Positions 42,459 through 51,689 of a stretch of DNA of 64,000 bases are shown here, piece by piece. The notes below the pieces were generated by a model that searched no databases, was not told the origin of the DNA, and saw nothing but the letters and a program-made list of their open reading frames with translations. The position numbers and the translations under genes are program-made. The stretch comes from CAVSUB01 sp963816725 (GTDB taxonomy: Bacteria > Acidobacteriota > Vicinamibacteria > Vicinamibacterales > 2-12-FULL-66-21): assembly GCA_963816725.1 (NCBI GenBank), contig CAWFMC010000005.1, positions 186,001 to 250,000 on the forward strand. The letters run 5' to 3'. The stretch's first letter is position 1; every line of letters starts with the position of its first letter.

Positions 42459-44074
42459 CTACGCCGGATCCGTCTGATAGAACGCGTCGACCGCCCGCAC
42501 CTCGTGCTGGATGCGCTCCGCGTCCCACCCCAGCTCCTCCCCGGCGACGGCGGCGCACGCGGCCACGGCCGCTCCGCCGGGATGCCCCGCCGCTCCCAAC
42601 GCGGTGCGGCGGATCACGATGTCGGTCAGATGCACCGCCATCTCGTGGCGGATCACGTGGAGCACTTCCGCTCCGGTCGTCGCACAGCTGATGTCCAGCG
42701 GCGCCATCGCGTCCGGGACGCGGCTTCATCAGCCGCACGATGTCGGAGGCGCGTTCCGCATACCGCGCGGTCAGGTGGCGGAGCGTCGGAACCGGCACGT
42801 CGAGATGCAGCTCGCGAGCCGTCTCGATGGCCAGCGCTTCGTGATCCGCAATGCCGGCACCGGGCAGGGTTGTCGAAGCGGTGCGCGAGGGCCTGACCGC
42901 CACCTTGATGCTGCGGGCCACGGCGTCGACGGTTTGCTGCGCGATGCCGCGCGCGGTGGTGTATTTGAGGCCGAGCACCGAGAACGCGGATCGGCCGCGA
43001 TGCTCGATCACGGAGCCGCCGGTACGGAGGTCCGAACTTCCGGCCGCCGCTGCCGGCACGACGCCGCGGTGAACCAGCGACACCCGCGCTGGCGTCAGCC
43101 CGAGAGCCGGAAAGGCGCTGTTTGCGTCGGCGACGAACGCGGCGACTTCGGCACTCGTGACCCGCGCGGCGGACATCGTGCCGGTGACCGGCGTCTGGCT
43201 GGTGCCGATCAGCGCGCAGCCCCGCCAGGGGACGAGCGTCAGCATCCGGCCGGCGGCCGATCGCGCCGCCAGCGCGATGTCGCTCGCGGGAACCGTTGTC
43301 ACCAGGTTCATCGCCTTGAGCATCGGCACCGGCTGCGGATCGCCGAACAGCGCCATCAGCGCCGGGGCATGGGAGCCGGTGGCGTTCACGGTCGCGCGTG
43401 CAGTGATCGAGAAGGACTGGCCGCTCAGGATGTCGCGCACTTCCATGCCCACGACACGCGATCCGTCGCGGAGTGCGGCCACGGCTTCGACGTAGTTCGC
43501 GAGATCCGCGCCGCGGCGATCGGCGGCCTCCGCGAACGCGAACGTGAGCCGCTCCGCTTCCACCATCTGGTAGTCGTACCACTGCGCCCCTCCGGTCAGC
43601 CCGTCGGCGGCAATGCCCGGGAAGAACCGCAGCGTCGCGGCCTTGGAGATCAACCGCGGCGCCGGCAGGTGCAGCTCCGGCTCGAGGCCCTCGTTGCGCC
43701 GCCGTCCCAGCCGAGCGTCGAGCGCGAACGCTGCTCGGAGCGCCAGCCGGCTGCGCGTGACCGAGCGATAGGTCCCGATCAGAAAGGGCAGCGGGCGCAA
43801 GAGCCAGGGGGCGATGCGGGCGAGCGCGCGCCGTTCGCGGATCGATTCCAGCGCGCGATCGAGCCGGCCGCTCTGCAGCGATCGAAGCCCGCCGTGCGCG
43901 GTCTTCTGGAGGTTGAACGAGGTCGCGCCGCCGAAGTCGCCGGCTTCGACCAGCGCCGTGCGGAGGCCCGCGGCTGCTGGCCTCGTACGCGATGGTCAGT
44001 CCGGCGATGCCGCCGCCGATCACCAGCACGTCGTACGGGCCGGCGGCGAAGCGCGTGAGGTCGCGGGGACGCAT
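42459..44074 (-). CDS. glpD: Glycerol-3-phosphate dehydrogenase, FAD-dependent (two frame breaks)
   Basis: About 537 residues once one base is removed from CCC at 43967-43969 and one from GGG at 42714-42716. The repaired reading is VLVIGGGIAGLTIAYEASSRG-LRTALVEAGDFGGATS, the FAD-binding start, then SFNLQKTAHGGLRSLQ, the usual GlpD segment. The C-terminal domain reads RPDAMAPLDISCATTGAEVL and HEMAVHLTDIVIRRTALG. It oxidises sn-glycerol-3-phosphate at the inner membrane and passes electrons to quinone. GGGIAG near residue 20 is the dinucleotide-binding motif. Two breaks in one otherwise full-length gene fit sequence error better than decay. Confidence 0.85.
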
Positions 44075-44093
44075 CAGGACGGAGGATTCATTC

Positions 44094-44099
44094 TATAGT
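44094..44099 (+). promoter_or_regulatory. Possible -10 element, nearly leaderless
   Basis: TATAGT lies eight bases before the GTG at 44108. The -35 position (GCATCA at 17-base spacing) is weak. If used, the transcript would begin at about the start codon. Confidence 0.35.
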
Positions 44100-44107
44100 A
44101 GGGGGCT

Positions 44108-44881
44108 GTGTCTGCCCCGGGTGCCGCGACCATCTCCGACGTCCGCGATTACTGGAATCATCACATCCACGATCTCGACATCAGCCGCGCCGCGCCGGGC
44201 TCACCGGCGTTCTTCGCCGACCTCGATCAGTATCACTTCGAGAAGCTGCACCACCTGCTGCGGCTCGTGAACTTCGGCGGCTACCGCGGCCAGCGCGTGC
44301 TCGACGTGGGCTGCGGGGCGGGCACTGATCTGGTCCGATTCGCGCAGGGCGGCGCGATCGTGAGCGGGGTCGATCTGTCGCCCTCGGCGATCGCCCTGGC
44401 CCGCCAGAACTTCGCGCAGCGCGGGCTGAGCGCTGACCTGCACGAGGCGGACGGCGAGCACCTGCCGTATCCGGACGCCACCTTCGATCTGGTCTTCGCG
44501 CACGGCGTGGTCCAGTACACGCCGGACAGTGCCGCGCTGATCAACGAGTGCCGCCGCGTGCTCAAGCCGGGCGGCGAGGCGATCTTCCAGGTCTACAACC
44601 GCATCTCCTGGCTGAACGCGTTGTCGCACGTCATGAAGGTGCCGCTCGAGCACGAGGACGCGCCGGTGCTGGCCAGGATGTCCGCCGGCGAGTTCAAGGC
44701 GCTCCTCACGGGCTTCCGGGAAGTGCGGATCGTGGAAGAGCGGTTCCCGGTGAAGTCACGTCTGCACGGCGGCTGGAAGGGCCTCGCGTTCAACACCTTC
44801 TTCGTCGGGACTTTCAACGCCCTGCCGCGGTCGCTGGTGCGCCGCTTCGGCTGGCACCTGCTCGCGTTCTGCCGCACGTGA
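44108..44881 (+). CDS. SAM-dependent methyltransferase
   Basis: A 257-residue class I methyltransferase starting at GTG 44108. Motif I VLDVGCGAGTDLVRFA, SGVDLSPSAIALARQ (motif II), DGEHLPYPDATFDLVFAHGV and RVLKPGGEAIFQVY follow in standard order, as in UbiE/Coq5-like and arsenite-like small-molecule methyltransferases. The N-terminal segment (VRDYWNHHIHDLDIS) is seen in uncharacterised Acidobacteria-type members. The substrate is unknown. The stop overlaps the dapF GTG by four bases, coupling translation of the two, though no functional link is obvious. Confidence 0.87.
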   Translation: MSAPGAATISDVRDYWNHHIHDLDISRAAPGSPAFFADLDQYHFEKLHHLLRLVNFGGYRGQRVLDVGCGAGTDLVRFAQGGAIVSGVDLSPSAIALARQNFAQRGLSADLHEADGEHLPYPDATFDLVFAHGVVQYTPDSAALINECRRVLKPGGEAIFQVYNRISWLNALSHVMKVPLEHEDAPVLARMSAGEFKALLTGFREVRIVEERFPVKSRLHGGWKGLAFNTFFVGTFNALPRSLVRRFGWHLLAFCRT

Positions 44882-45666
44882 GACTGATCAAGACCCACGC
44901 ACTGGGCAACGACTTCCTGCTGGTCCGGGAGTCCGACCTGCCGGCCGGAACCGATCGGCCGGCGCTGACGCGAGCGGTCTGCGCCCGCCATCGTGGTGTC
45001 GGTGCCGACGGGCTGATCATCTACACGCCGACGGATCGTGGCGCGACGATGGCGCTGCTCAATGCGGATGGGAGCTACTCGGAGGTGTCCGGCAACGGCG
45101 TCCGCTGCCTCGCCGCCTGGATTGCGGCCGGCCAGGACCACTCGCCCGCGGAGATCGTGATCGAGACGGATGCCGGGCCAAAGCGCCTGACGCTCGTCGA
45201 GCGGATCGGATCCCGGACGACGTTCCGCGCTCACATGGGCCAGCCGGAACGGATAGCGCGCGTGCCGCTCGACGTCGTCGGCGAGCGGGTCGAGGCGGTC
45301 ACGCTGCGCGTCGGCAACCCGCAGTGTGTCGTGCTCGGCGAGGTGAGCGAGGCGCGACTCCACACCACCGCCGCGGCGCTTGCGGTCCATCCGAACTTTC
45401 CACACGGCACGAACGTCGAACTCGCCGACGTGCTGTCGCCCAGCCGCGTGCGCATCCTCATATGGGAACGCGGCGTGGGACCAACCGAGGCGTCCGGCAC
45501 CGGCGCCTGCGCAGCCGCGGTCGCCGCGCATCGCTACGGCGGGGCCGCCGCCGACGTAGAGATCGCATCGCCGGGGGGAGTCCAGCGCGTGGAGTGGCTG
45601 CAGGATGGGCTGTACCTGACAGGATGGGCTGAGGTCGTCGCGGACGTCACCTGGCTGATTGCCTGA
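44878..45666 (+). CDS. dapF: Diaminopimelate epimerase
   Basis: A 262-residue PLP-independent epimerase converting LL- to meso-diaminopimelate for lysine and peptidoglycan synthesis. KTHALGNDFLLV is the N-terminal motif. The two catalytic cysteines are in SGNGVRCLA (Cys 77) and EASGTGACAAAV, near residue 206. Length is slightly under the usual 270-280. I chose GTG 44878 because it gives the canonical start and overlaps the methyltransferase stop. A short BON-domain gene follows. Confidence 0.94.
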   Translation: MRLIKTHALGNDFLLVRESDLPAGTDRPALTRAVCARHRGVGADGLIIYTPTDRGATMALLNADGSYSEVSGNGVRCLAAWIAAGQDHSPAEIVIETDAGPKRLTLVERIGSRTTFRAHMGQPERIARVPLDVVGERVEAVTLRVGNPQCVVLGEVSEARLHTTAAALAVHPNFPHGTNVELADVLSPSRVRILIWERGVGPTEASGTGACAAAVAAHRYGGAAADVEIASPGGVQRVEWLQDGLYLTGWAEVVADVTWLIA

Positions 45667-45721
45667 TCGACCTTACGGCACACGCGATGCAATCGACAAC
45701 CCGCAGGGAGGCCTGATCGCC

Positions 45722-46138
45722 ATGTTCCGTTTTCTGTTTCGCTTGCTCGTCCTGCTCATCGTCGCCGGCGCGATCGGCGCGTATATGCTGGGCTGGAGGC
45801 CTGGCGGCCCGGTTGCCGCGACCGCAGAGCGGCCGATCGACAAGATCGACAGTGCCAAGGTGAAGGAGGTCGGGTCCGAGCTCGGCGCGAAGGCCTCGGA
45901 GGCCGCGTCCGTGGCGCAGACCGCCATCGCCGACGGCAGCATCACTGCGAAGATCAAGGCCAAGCTGGCGCTGGACGATACGGTCAAAGCGCGCGATATC
46001 CACGTCGACTACACCAACGGCGTGGTCACGTTGACCGGCACGGTCGCGACCGCGGCGGAGCGCAAGCGCGCGGTCGATCTCGCGCGCGAGACCAACGGCG
46101 TCCGTTCCGTCACTGATAAATTGACGATAACCCGTTGA
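45722..46138 (+). CDS. BON-domain protein with N-terminal membrane anchor
   Basis: A 138-residue protein with one hydrophobic helix at residues 3-24 (LLVLLIVAGAIGAYML), an Ala/Lys linker and a C-terminal BON domain (residues of about 78-138). The domain reads ITAKIKAKLALDDTVKARDI, VDYTNGVVTLTGTV and NGVRSVTDKL. BON domains bind phospholipids and are found in OsmY-like periplasmic stress proteins. ATG 45722 follows a GGGAGG-like site. It may follow dapF on one transcript, as only 55 bases separate them. Confidence 0.85.
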   Translation: MFRFLFRLLVLLIVAGAIGAYMLGWRPGGPVAATAERPIDKIDSAKVKEVGSELGAKASEAASVAQTAIADGSITAKIKAKLALDDTVKARDIHVDYTNGVVTLTGTVATAAERKRAVDLARETNGVRSVTDKLTITR

Positions 46139-46210
46139 CCGGCATGTGGCAGTTGTTGCGCGCCGTGCCGGCCTGGCAGGCGGCAAGCGCTGCCACCTTC
46201 TGACCGCGTC

Positions 46211-46774
46211 TTAGCGGCGGCGCTTGGCCGGGCGGCTTCGCGGCGCCTCATCCATCGCCAGCATTTGCGCGTTCATCCGCGCGACCGAGTCCTTTAACCG
46301 CTCCCGTGCATCCAGATACTTTCCGGCCGCCAGCGCGGAGCGTGCCTCTTGCAACGTACGCTGGCCGTCCGTCAGCGTTTGCTGCGCCGCCTTGAGATCG
46401 GCGTCCGGCGCCCGTGAGGCGGCGATCTTCGACTGCAGCTGCTGCACCGTCGTCGCGGCGCTGTGGATGTCGACCTCGGCCGAGCTGCGGGACTTCGCCT
46501 GTCCCTCGGCCGCCTGGCGGGCTGCATCCTGGGCACGCTGGCTGGCGTCGAGCGCGCGCGAGAGGGCGAGCCGGTAGTCGCGCTGGTTGACCGCGTCATG
46601 CGACTGCTGCAGCGCGGTCTGCGCTTCGGCGAATTCGGCGGCGGCGTACTGCTCCGCGCCAGCCGCCCGGGCCGCATCGATGGCGCCCTGGGCTCGATCG
46701 ATTTCCTTCTGCGGGGGTTCCGAACAGCGTGCAGCGAACAACAGGCAGCAGAGCAGGAGACAGACACGGCGCAT
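46211..46774 (-). CDS. DUF4398-like coiled lipoprotein
   Basis: A 187-residue small lipoprotein. ATG 46774 gives a signal peptide ending FAARCSEP (Cys 17), an Arg-containing lipobox that is slightly atypical. The rest is predicted almost wholly alpha-helical, with heptad-like Ala/Gln/Arg repeats (AQGAIDAARAAGAEQ, ALSRALDASQRAQDAARQAA, LKDSVARMNAQML) and a basic tail PAKRRR. It matches the DUF4398 lipoprotein style, whose function is unknown. A TATACT hexamer shortly upstream could be its -10 box. It is divergent from radC. Confidence 0.75.
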   Translation of the reverse strand: MRRVCLLLCCLLFAARCSEPPQKEIDRAQGAIDAARAAGAEQYAAAEFAEAQTALQQSHDAVNQRDYRLALSRALDASQRAQDAARQAAEGQAKSRSSAEVDIHSAATTVQQLQSKIAASRAPDADLKAAQQTLTDGQRTLQEARSALAAGKYLDARERLKDSVARMNAQMLAMDEAPRSRPAKRRR

Positions 46775-46805
46775 CGGCCCGGAAGTATAGCAGGGATGGT
46801 GTACG

Positions 46806-47474
46806 ATGAAGGCCGTCGGCGCGCACGATCGCCCTCGCGAGAAACTGCAGCGCGTGGGTGTCGGCGCGCTTGGCGACAACGAGCTGCTCGCGGTGGTGCT
46901 CGGGCACGGTCGCGCGAATGCGAGCGCGCTGGATCTCGCCAACGCGGTGCTGGCGGCGACCGGCGGGCTCGATCGGCTGGCCCGGGCGCGGCACGACGAG
47001 CTTCAGGGGATTGCCGGCATTGGCGCCGCGAGGGCCGGGCAGATCGTCGCGGCGGTGGAGTTGGGCCGCCGGACGTTGACGCAGGCCGTTCGCGAGCGGG
47101 TGCAGGTCACGTCGCCGCGTGTGGTGGCCGAGTTCCTGCTGCCGCAATACGGCAGCCGCAGCGTCGAGCATTTCGGGGTCGTGCTCCTCGATACCAAGCG
47201 GCGCGTCCTGCGGACGACCCTCGTGACCGTCGGCACCCTCGACGCGAGCATCGTGCACCCGCGCGAGATCTTCCGGGAAGCCGCCAGCGCCGGGGCCGCG
47301 GCGCTCGTGCTGTTCCACAATCATCCGTCGGGCGATCCGGAGCCGAGCGAGGATGACGTGCTGCTCACCCGCCGCCTGGTCGCGGCCGGCGTGTTGATGG
47401 GCATCGACGTGGTCGATCACGTGATCTTGGCGGACGCGCGCTATTGCAGCATGCGCGAAAAGGGGTTCGTGTAG
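46806..47474 (+). CDS. radC: RadC-family JAB/MPN protein (UPF0758)
   Basis: A 222-residue protein of the RadC family. An N-terminal helix-hairpin-helix region (ELQGIAGIGAARAGQIVAA) is followed by a JAB/MPN metalloprotease-like domain with the JAMM signature (VLFHNHPSGDPEPSEDD near residues 166-182). A DNA-repair role is historical, and the biochemical activity remains unclear in the literature. Length is standard. The stop TAG directly abuts the TTG start of larC, so the two may be translated from one message, though they have no known shared function. Confidence 0.92.
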   Translation: MKAVGAHDRPREKLQRVGVGALGDNELLAVVLGHGRANASALDLANAVLAATGGLDRLARARHDELQGIAGIGAARAGQIVAAVELGRRTLTQAVRERVQVTSPRVVAEFLLPQYGSRSVEHFGVVLLDTKRRVLRTTLVTVGTLDASIVHPREIFREAASAGAAALVLFHNHPSGDPEPSEDDVLLTRRLVAAGVLMGIDVVDHVILADARYCSMREKGFV

Positions 47475-48797
47475 TTGGCACAGACGGCGTACTTCGATTG
47501 CTTCTCCGGAGCGTCCGGAGACATGGTGCTGGGCGCGCTGATCGATCTCGGGCTCCCCCTGCCCGAGCTGCGCGCCGCGCTGGGCAGCCTGGCCATCGAG
47601 TATGGGGAAATCGCCGCCGAGCGGGTGCTTCGCGCCGGCGTGTCGGCGACCAAGTTCCGCGCGACGGCTGACGCGGCAGGCGGCGGACTGCATGACTCCG
47701 ACCACGCCTACGCGCAAGATCACGCCGACCATCACCCGCATCCACACAGCCATCCGCATTCGCCACGGGACGTCCGCCGGACCGGCGTGGCGGCCACGGG
47801 CCTCGATGAGCACCCCCACCACACGCTCGCCGAGATCCGCTCCGCGATCGGGCGGTCGGCTCTGTCGGCGGCGGGGAAGGATCGCGCGATCCACCTGTTC
47901 GAGCGGCTGGCCGAAGCGGAGTCCGCCATCCACGACGTGCCGCTCGACCGTATCCATCTCCACGAAGTCGGCGCCCTCGACTCGATCATCGACATCGTCG
48001 GCGCGGTGCACGGAATGGAGTGGCTCGGCGTCGACGACGTGGTGGTGTCGCCGTTGAATGTGGGAAGCGGTACGGTCCACTGCGCCCATGGGGTGTTCCC
48101 GGTACCCGCACCAGCAACCGTGCGGATCCTCGCCGGCGCGCCGATCTATGCGGGTGCCATTCAGGCGGAGCTGGTGACGCCAACCGGGGCGTTGCTGATG
48201 ACCGGCTATGCGAAGCGGTTCGGCCCGCTGCCGGCGATGCGCGTCGACCGAATCGGCTACGGCGCCGGGGCCAAGGACTTCACCCTGCATCCGAACGTGC
48301 TCCGAGTGCTGGTGGGAACGACCGACGCGGCCGCGGCGTCTGAGACGATCGTTGCGCTCGAGTGCGAGATCGACGACATGAACCCGCAGCTGTTCGGCCC
48401 CCTCATGGATCGGCTCTACGACGCCGGCGCGCTCGACGTGTTCTACGCGCCGGTGCAGATGAAAAAGAATCGTCCGGGCACGCTCGTCACGGTCCTGGCC
48501 GAACCGGCGAGGCGCGAGGCGCTGGCGTCGGTCCTGTTCCTGGAGTCCACGACCATCGGCGTTCGCTACCGCGAGATGCAGCGGGAGCGGCTCGAGCGCG
48601 AGCTGCGGACGGTTGAGACGCCGGTCGGGCCGATCCGGTTCAAGGTGGCGACGCGCGATGGCCGGGTGCTCAACGCGGCGCCGGAGTTCGAGGATGTGGC
48701 GAAGGCCGCGGCGGCGTCCGCGGTCCCGATCAAGGACGTCCAGGCTCTTGCCGTAAGAGCCTGGCTCGAGGCGCGCGAGCGGCAGGGTGAGCACTGA
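47475..48797 (+). CDS. larC: Nickel-pincer cofactor biosynthesis protein LarC
   Basis: A 440-residue LarC, the nickel insertase/cyclometallase completing the nickel-pincer nucleotide cofactor of lactate racemase LarA. The N-terminal part has YFDCFSGASGDMVLGALIDL. A His-rich metal-binding region near residues 76-115 includes ADHHPHPHSHPHS and DEHPHH. The middle has HLHEVGALDSIIDIVGA and SPLNVGSGTV, and the C-terminal domain ALECEIDDMNPQLFG. Lactobacillus larC is split and needs a programmed frameshift, whereas here it is one frame. The start is TTG 47475. larB and larE are not in the window, but a LarA homologue is at 61531-62793. Confidence 0.93.
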   Translation: MAQTAYFDCFSGASGDMVLGALIDLGLPLPELRAALGSLAIEYGEIAAERVLRAGVSATKFRATADAAGGGLHDSDHAYAQDHADHHPHPHSHPHSPRDVRRTGVAATGLDEHPHHTLAEIRSAIGRSALSAAGKDRAIHLFERLAEAESAIHDVPLDRIHLHEVGALDSIIDIVGAVHGMEWLGVDDVVVSPLNVGSGTVHCAHGVFPVPAPATVRILAGAPIYAGAIQAELVTPTGALLMTGYAKRFGPLPAMRVDRIGYGAGAKDFTLHPNVLRVLVGTTDAAAASETIVALECEIDDMNPQLFGPLMDRLYDAGALDVFYAPVQMKKNRPGTLVTVLAEPARREALASVLFLESTTIGVRYREMQRERLERELRTVETPVGPIRFKVATRDGRVLNAAPEFEDVAKAAAASAVPIKDVQALAVRAWLEARERQGEH

Positions 48798-48799
48798 GC

Positions 48800-50821
48800 A
48801 TGGCCCGGTTCTATCTCACGACGGCGATCGATTACGCCAACAGCCGGCCGCACCTCGGCACCGCTTACGAGAAGATTGCCGCGGACGTCATCGCCCGCTA
48901 CAAGCGGCTCGCCGGGTTCGATACCCACTTCGTGATGGGCAACGACGAGCACTCGCAGAACGTCTTCAAGAAGGCGCGCGAGCTCGGCGAGGATCCGCTG
49001 GCCTACTGCGATCGGATGGCCGGGGAGTTCCTGCAGGTGTGGCGCCGTCTCGACCTGTCGTTCGACGACTTCATCCGCACCACCGAACCGCGGCATCGCG
49101 CCGGCGTGCACGAACTGGTGCGCCGGATGACGGCCGCCGGCGACATCTACGACGGGTTTTATGAGGGCTGGTACTGCGTTTCGTGCGAGGCCTTCAAGCA
49201 GGAAAAGGATCTCGTCGACGGGCTGTGCCCGATTCACCGGACCAAACCTGACTGGATCAAGGAGAAGAACTACTTCTTCCGCCTGTCGAAGTACACCGAG
49301 CCGCTGGCCCGCCACTTCGCCAGTCAGCCCGATTTCCTCATCCCGGATATCCGCCGTAACGAAATCCTGCGCCTGATCGAGGGCGGGCTCGACGACATCT
49401 CCGTGAGCCGCGCCGGACAGTCGTGGGGTATCCCGATGCCCGACGATCCCGGGAGCGTGATCTACGTGTGGGTCGACGCGTTGATCAACTACCTGACCGC
49501 GGTGGGCTTCGGGACGGATCCGGCGCTGACCGCGAAGTGGTGGCCGGCCGACCTGCACGTCATCGGGAAGGACATCACCCGATTCCACGCCGTGATCTGG
49601 CCGGCGATGCTGATGAGCGCCGGTGTCGCGGTCCCGCGGCAGATCTTCGGCCACGGCTGGGTGCATCTGAAGGGCGAGAAGATGAGCAAGTCCCTCGGGA
49701 CGGCTGTCGACCCGCTCGAGGTGGTGGATCGCTTCGGCCCCGATCCGCTGCGGTTGTACCTGGTGAAGGAGATCGCCTTCGGGTCGGACGGCGACTTCAG
49801 CTGGGAGCGGTACGAAGACCGCTACAACGTCGACCTCGCCAACAATCTCGGCAATCTCGTCAGCCGGGTGATCGCCATGGCCGAGCGCTATCGCAGCCTG
49901 CGTTTGAAGCCGGCGGGTCGCGGAGGCCCGTTGATCGGCGCCGCAGCGAGCGCGGTGGCGGACTATATGACGGCGATGGACGCTTTCGCCCTGAGCGATG
50001 CGGTGGCGGCGGTCTTCAGGCTGGTCGATGCGGCCAACGGCTACATCGCCAGCACGGAACCGTGGGCCCTGGCCCGCAACCCTGAACAGGCCGAGGCCTT
50101 GTCGGAGGTCCTGTTCGATGCGGCGGAAGCGATCCGGATCGCCGCGGTGCTGCTGCTGCCGGTCATGCCAGGGTCGGCCGCCGAGGTGCTGCGGCGCATC
50201 GGCGAGACGAAGGTGGCGACGGACCTCCGGCTGACCGATGCGCACTGGCGTGCGGACGACGAACGCGTGCTGGTGAAGGGGGATGCCTTATGGCCGCGCG
50301 TTGACGCGGCGGGCACCACCTCCAAGCCAGTCGACACTCACTCGCGACAGAAGAGGAGCATACAGGTGGACGAGATCAATCAGCCGTCCGGCGCCGCGGC
50401 GCCGGGCCCTTCCGCTTCCGCTGCGGCGACATCGCCGGCGGCGGCCCCGGCCGCGCCGATCGCGGCGACGGTTCCGACGACAGCGGCCGGGCCGGAGCGG
50501 ATTTCGATCGACGATTTCATGAAAGTCGATCTCCGGGTCGCAAAGGTGCTGGCGGCCGAGAAGGTGCCGAACTCGCGCAAGCTGGTCAAGCTGTCGGTCG
50601 ACGTCGGGACCGAGCAGCGAACACTCGTCGCCGGCATCGCCGAGGCCTACGAGCCTGACGCCCTCGTCGGCCGCACCATCGTCATCGTCTTCAACCTGAA
50701 GCCGGCGAAGCTGATGGGCATCGAGTCCAACGGCATGGTGCTGGCCGGAAGCCCCGAGGGTGGGAAACCGACGCTGGTCGGCTTTGATCAGGACGTCCCG
50801 CCCGGCTCGCGCGTCCGATAA
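48800..50821 (+). CDS. metG: Methionyl-tRNA synthetase
   Basis: A 673-residue class I synthetase charging tRNA-Met. The HIGH-like motif is PHLGTAY near residue 18, the anticodon-reading and CP regions follow (YFFRLSKYTEPL, VYVWVDALINYL), and KMSKS is in GEKMSKSLGT near residue 294. A variable Ala/Pro linker (about 520-560) joins a C-terminal EMAPII/Trbp111-like tRNA-binding domain (residues of about 568-673, DDFMKVDLRVAKVLAAEKVP). Two bases separate it from larC and seven from tatD, so it lies in a housekeeping operon. Confidence 0.96.
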   Translation: MARFYLTTAIDYANSRPHLGTAYEKIAADVIARYKRLAGFDTHFVMGNDEHSQNVFKKARELGEDPLAYCDRMAGEFLQVWRRLDLSFDDFIRTTEPRHRAGVHELVRRMTAAGDIYDGFYEGWYCVSCEAFKQEKDLVDGLCPIHRTKPDWIKEKNYFFRLSKYTEPLARHFASQPDFLIPDIRRNEILRLIEGGLDDISVSRAGQSWGIPMPDDPGSVIYVWVDALINYLTAVGFGTDPALTAKWWPADLHVIGKDITRFHAVIWPAMLMSAGVAVPRQIFGHGWVHLKGEKMSKSLGTAVDPLEVVDRFGPDPLRLYLVKEIAFGSDGDFSWERYEDRYNVDLANNLGNLVSRVIAMAERYRSLRLKPAGRGGPLIGAAASAVADYMTAMDAFALSDAVAAVFRLVDAANGYIASTEPWALARNPEQAEALSEVLFDAAEAIRIAAVLLLPVMPGSAAEVLRRIGETKVATDLRLTDAHWRADDERVLVKGDALWPRVDAAGTTSKPVDTHSRQKRSIQVDEINQPSGAAAPGPSASAAATSPAAAPAAPIAATVPTTAAGPERISIDDFMKVDLRVAKVLAAEKVPNSRKLVKLSVDVGTEQRTLVAGIAEAYEPDALVGRTIVIVFNLKPAKLMGIESNGMVLAGSPEGGKPTLVGFDQDVPPGSRVR

Positions 50822-50828
50822 TCGCCAA

Positions 50829-51626
50829 ATGATCGACAGCCACTGCCATCTCGCGGATCCGGCGTTCGCGCCGGATCTGTCCGACGTCATCGAGCGCGCC
50901 AGGACGGCGGGGGTTCAACGCGCGATGTGCATCCTGGCCGCGGGCGATAGCGAGGAGTCGGCCGCTGCCGGCCGCGTCCGCGAGTTGTGGCCAGGCGTGC
51001 GGATGGCGGTCGGCGTCCACCCGCACCAGGCTGGCACCGTCACGGGCCGAGCCGACGAAGCCGCGGAGCTGGTGAAGCACGCAATTGTCGCGGAGCGCGC
51101 CGATGCGTTGGGCGAGATCGGGCTCGATTACCACTACGACTTCTCGCCGCCCAACATCCAGCAGGGCGTTTTCAGCGCGCAGGTCACCATCGCGAAGGCG
51201 CTCGGGCTGCCGATCGTGATCCATACCCGCGAAGCGGCGCAGGATACCTTCGCGGTCCTGAAACGGGTCGGCAAGGGGAGCGTGCGCGGCATCTTCCACT
51301 GCTTCACCGGGGACGTGGCCATGGCCAGGACCGCGCTCGACCTCGGGTTCCACATCAGCATCTCCGGGATCGTGACGTTTCCGAATGCCGCCGACATCCG
51401 CGAGGTCGCGGCGTTCGTGCCGGCCGATCGGCTGCTCATCGAAACCGACTCGCCCTACCTTGCGCCGGCGCCGACCCGCGGCAAGCGCAACGAGCCGGCC
51501 TTCGTCTCCCGCGTGCTCGAGGTGGTCGCCGGCCTGCGGCGGACCGGCGAGGGCCCGCTGGGCGAGCAACTGGTTCGGAACTTCGATGCCCTGCTGGGCC
51601 CAACTGTTACGCAGAACAAGGCTTAG
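50829..51626 (+). CDS. TatD family hydrolase (metal-dependent DNase)
   Basis: A 265-residue TIM-barrel metal hydrolase of the TatD/YcfH family. The first ligands are MIDSHCHL (HxH), followed by ALGEIGLDYHY with Glu, IVIHTREA, FHCFTG and LLIETDSPYLAP with the catalytic Asp. These enzymes act as 3'-5' exonucleases and D-amino-acyl-tRNA-related hydrolases in various bacteria. The ATG at 50829 sits just after the metG stop, a common metG-tatD arrangement. Transcription of the next gene starts anew from a promoter inside the 3' gap. Confidence 0.93.
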   Translation: MIDSHCHLADPAFAPDLSDVIERARTAGVQRAMCILAAGDSEESAAAGRVRELWPGVRMAVGVHPHQAGTVTGRADEAAELVKHAIVAERADALGEIGLDYHYDFSPPNIQQGVFSAQVTIAKALGLPIVIHTREAAQDTFAVLKRVGKGSVRGIFHCFTGDVAMARTALDLGFHISISGIVTFPNAADIREVAAFVPADRLLIETDSPYLAPAPTRGKRNEPAFVSRVLEVVAGLRRTGEGPLGEQLVRNFDALLGPTVTQNKA

Positions 51627-51630
51627 CGCG

Positions 51631-51660
51631 TTGACACTCCGCTCGCAAAACCAGTATCGT
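51631..51660 (+). promoter_or_regulatory. Sigma-70-type promoter of the polyprenyl synthase gene
   Basis: TTGACA at 51631-51636 (consensus) and TATCGT at 51655-51660 with an 18-base spacer. The predicted start near 51667 leaves a leader of about 23 bases before the TTG at 51690. Confidence 0.65.
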
Positions 51661-51689
51661 GGGCGGAACTCCATCCCTACGGCATCCAT

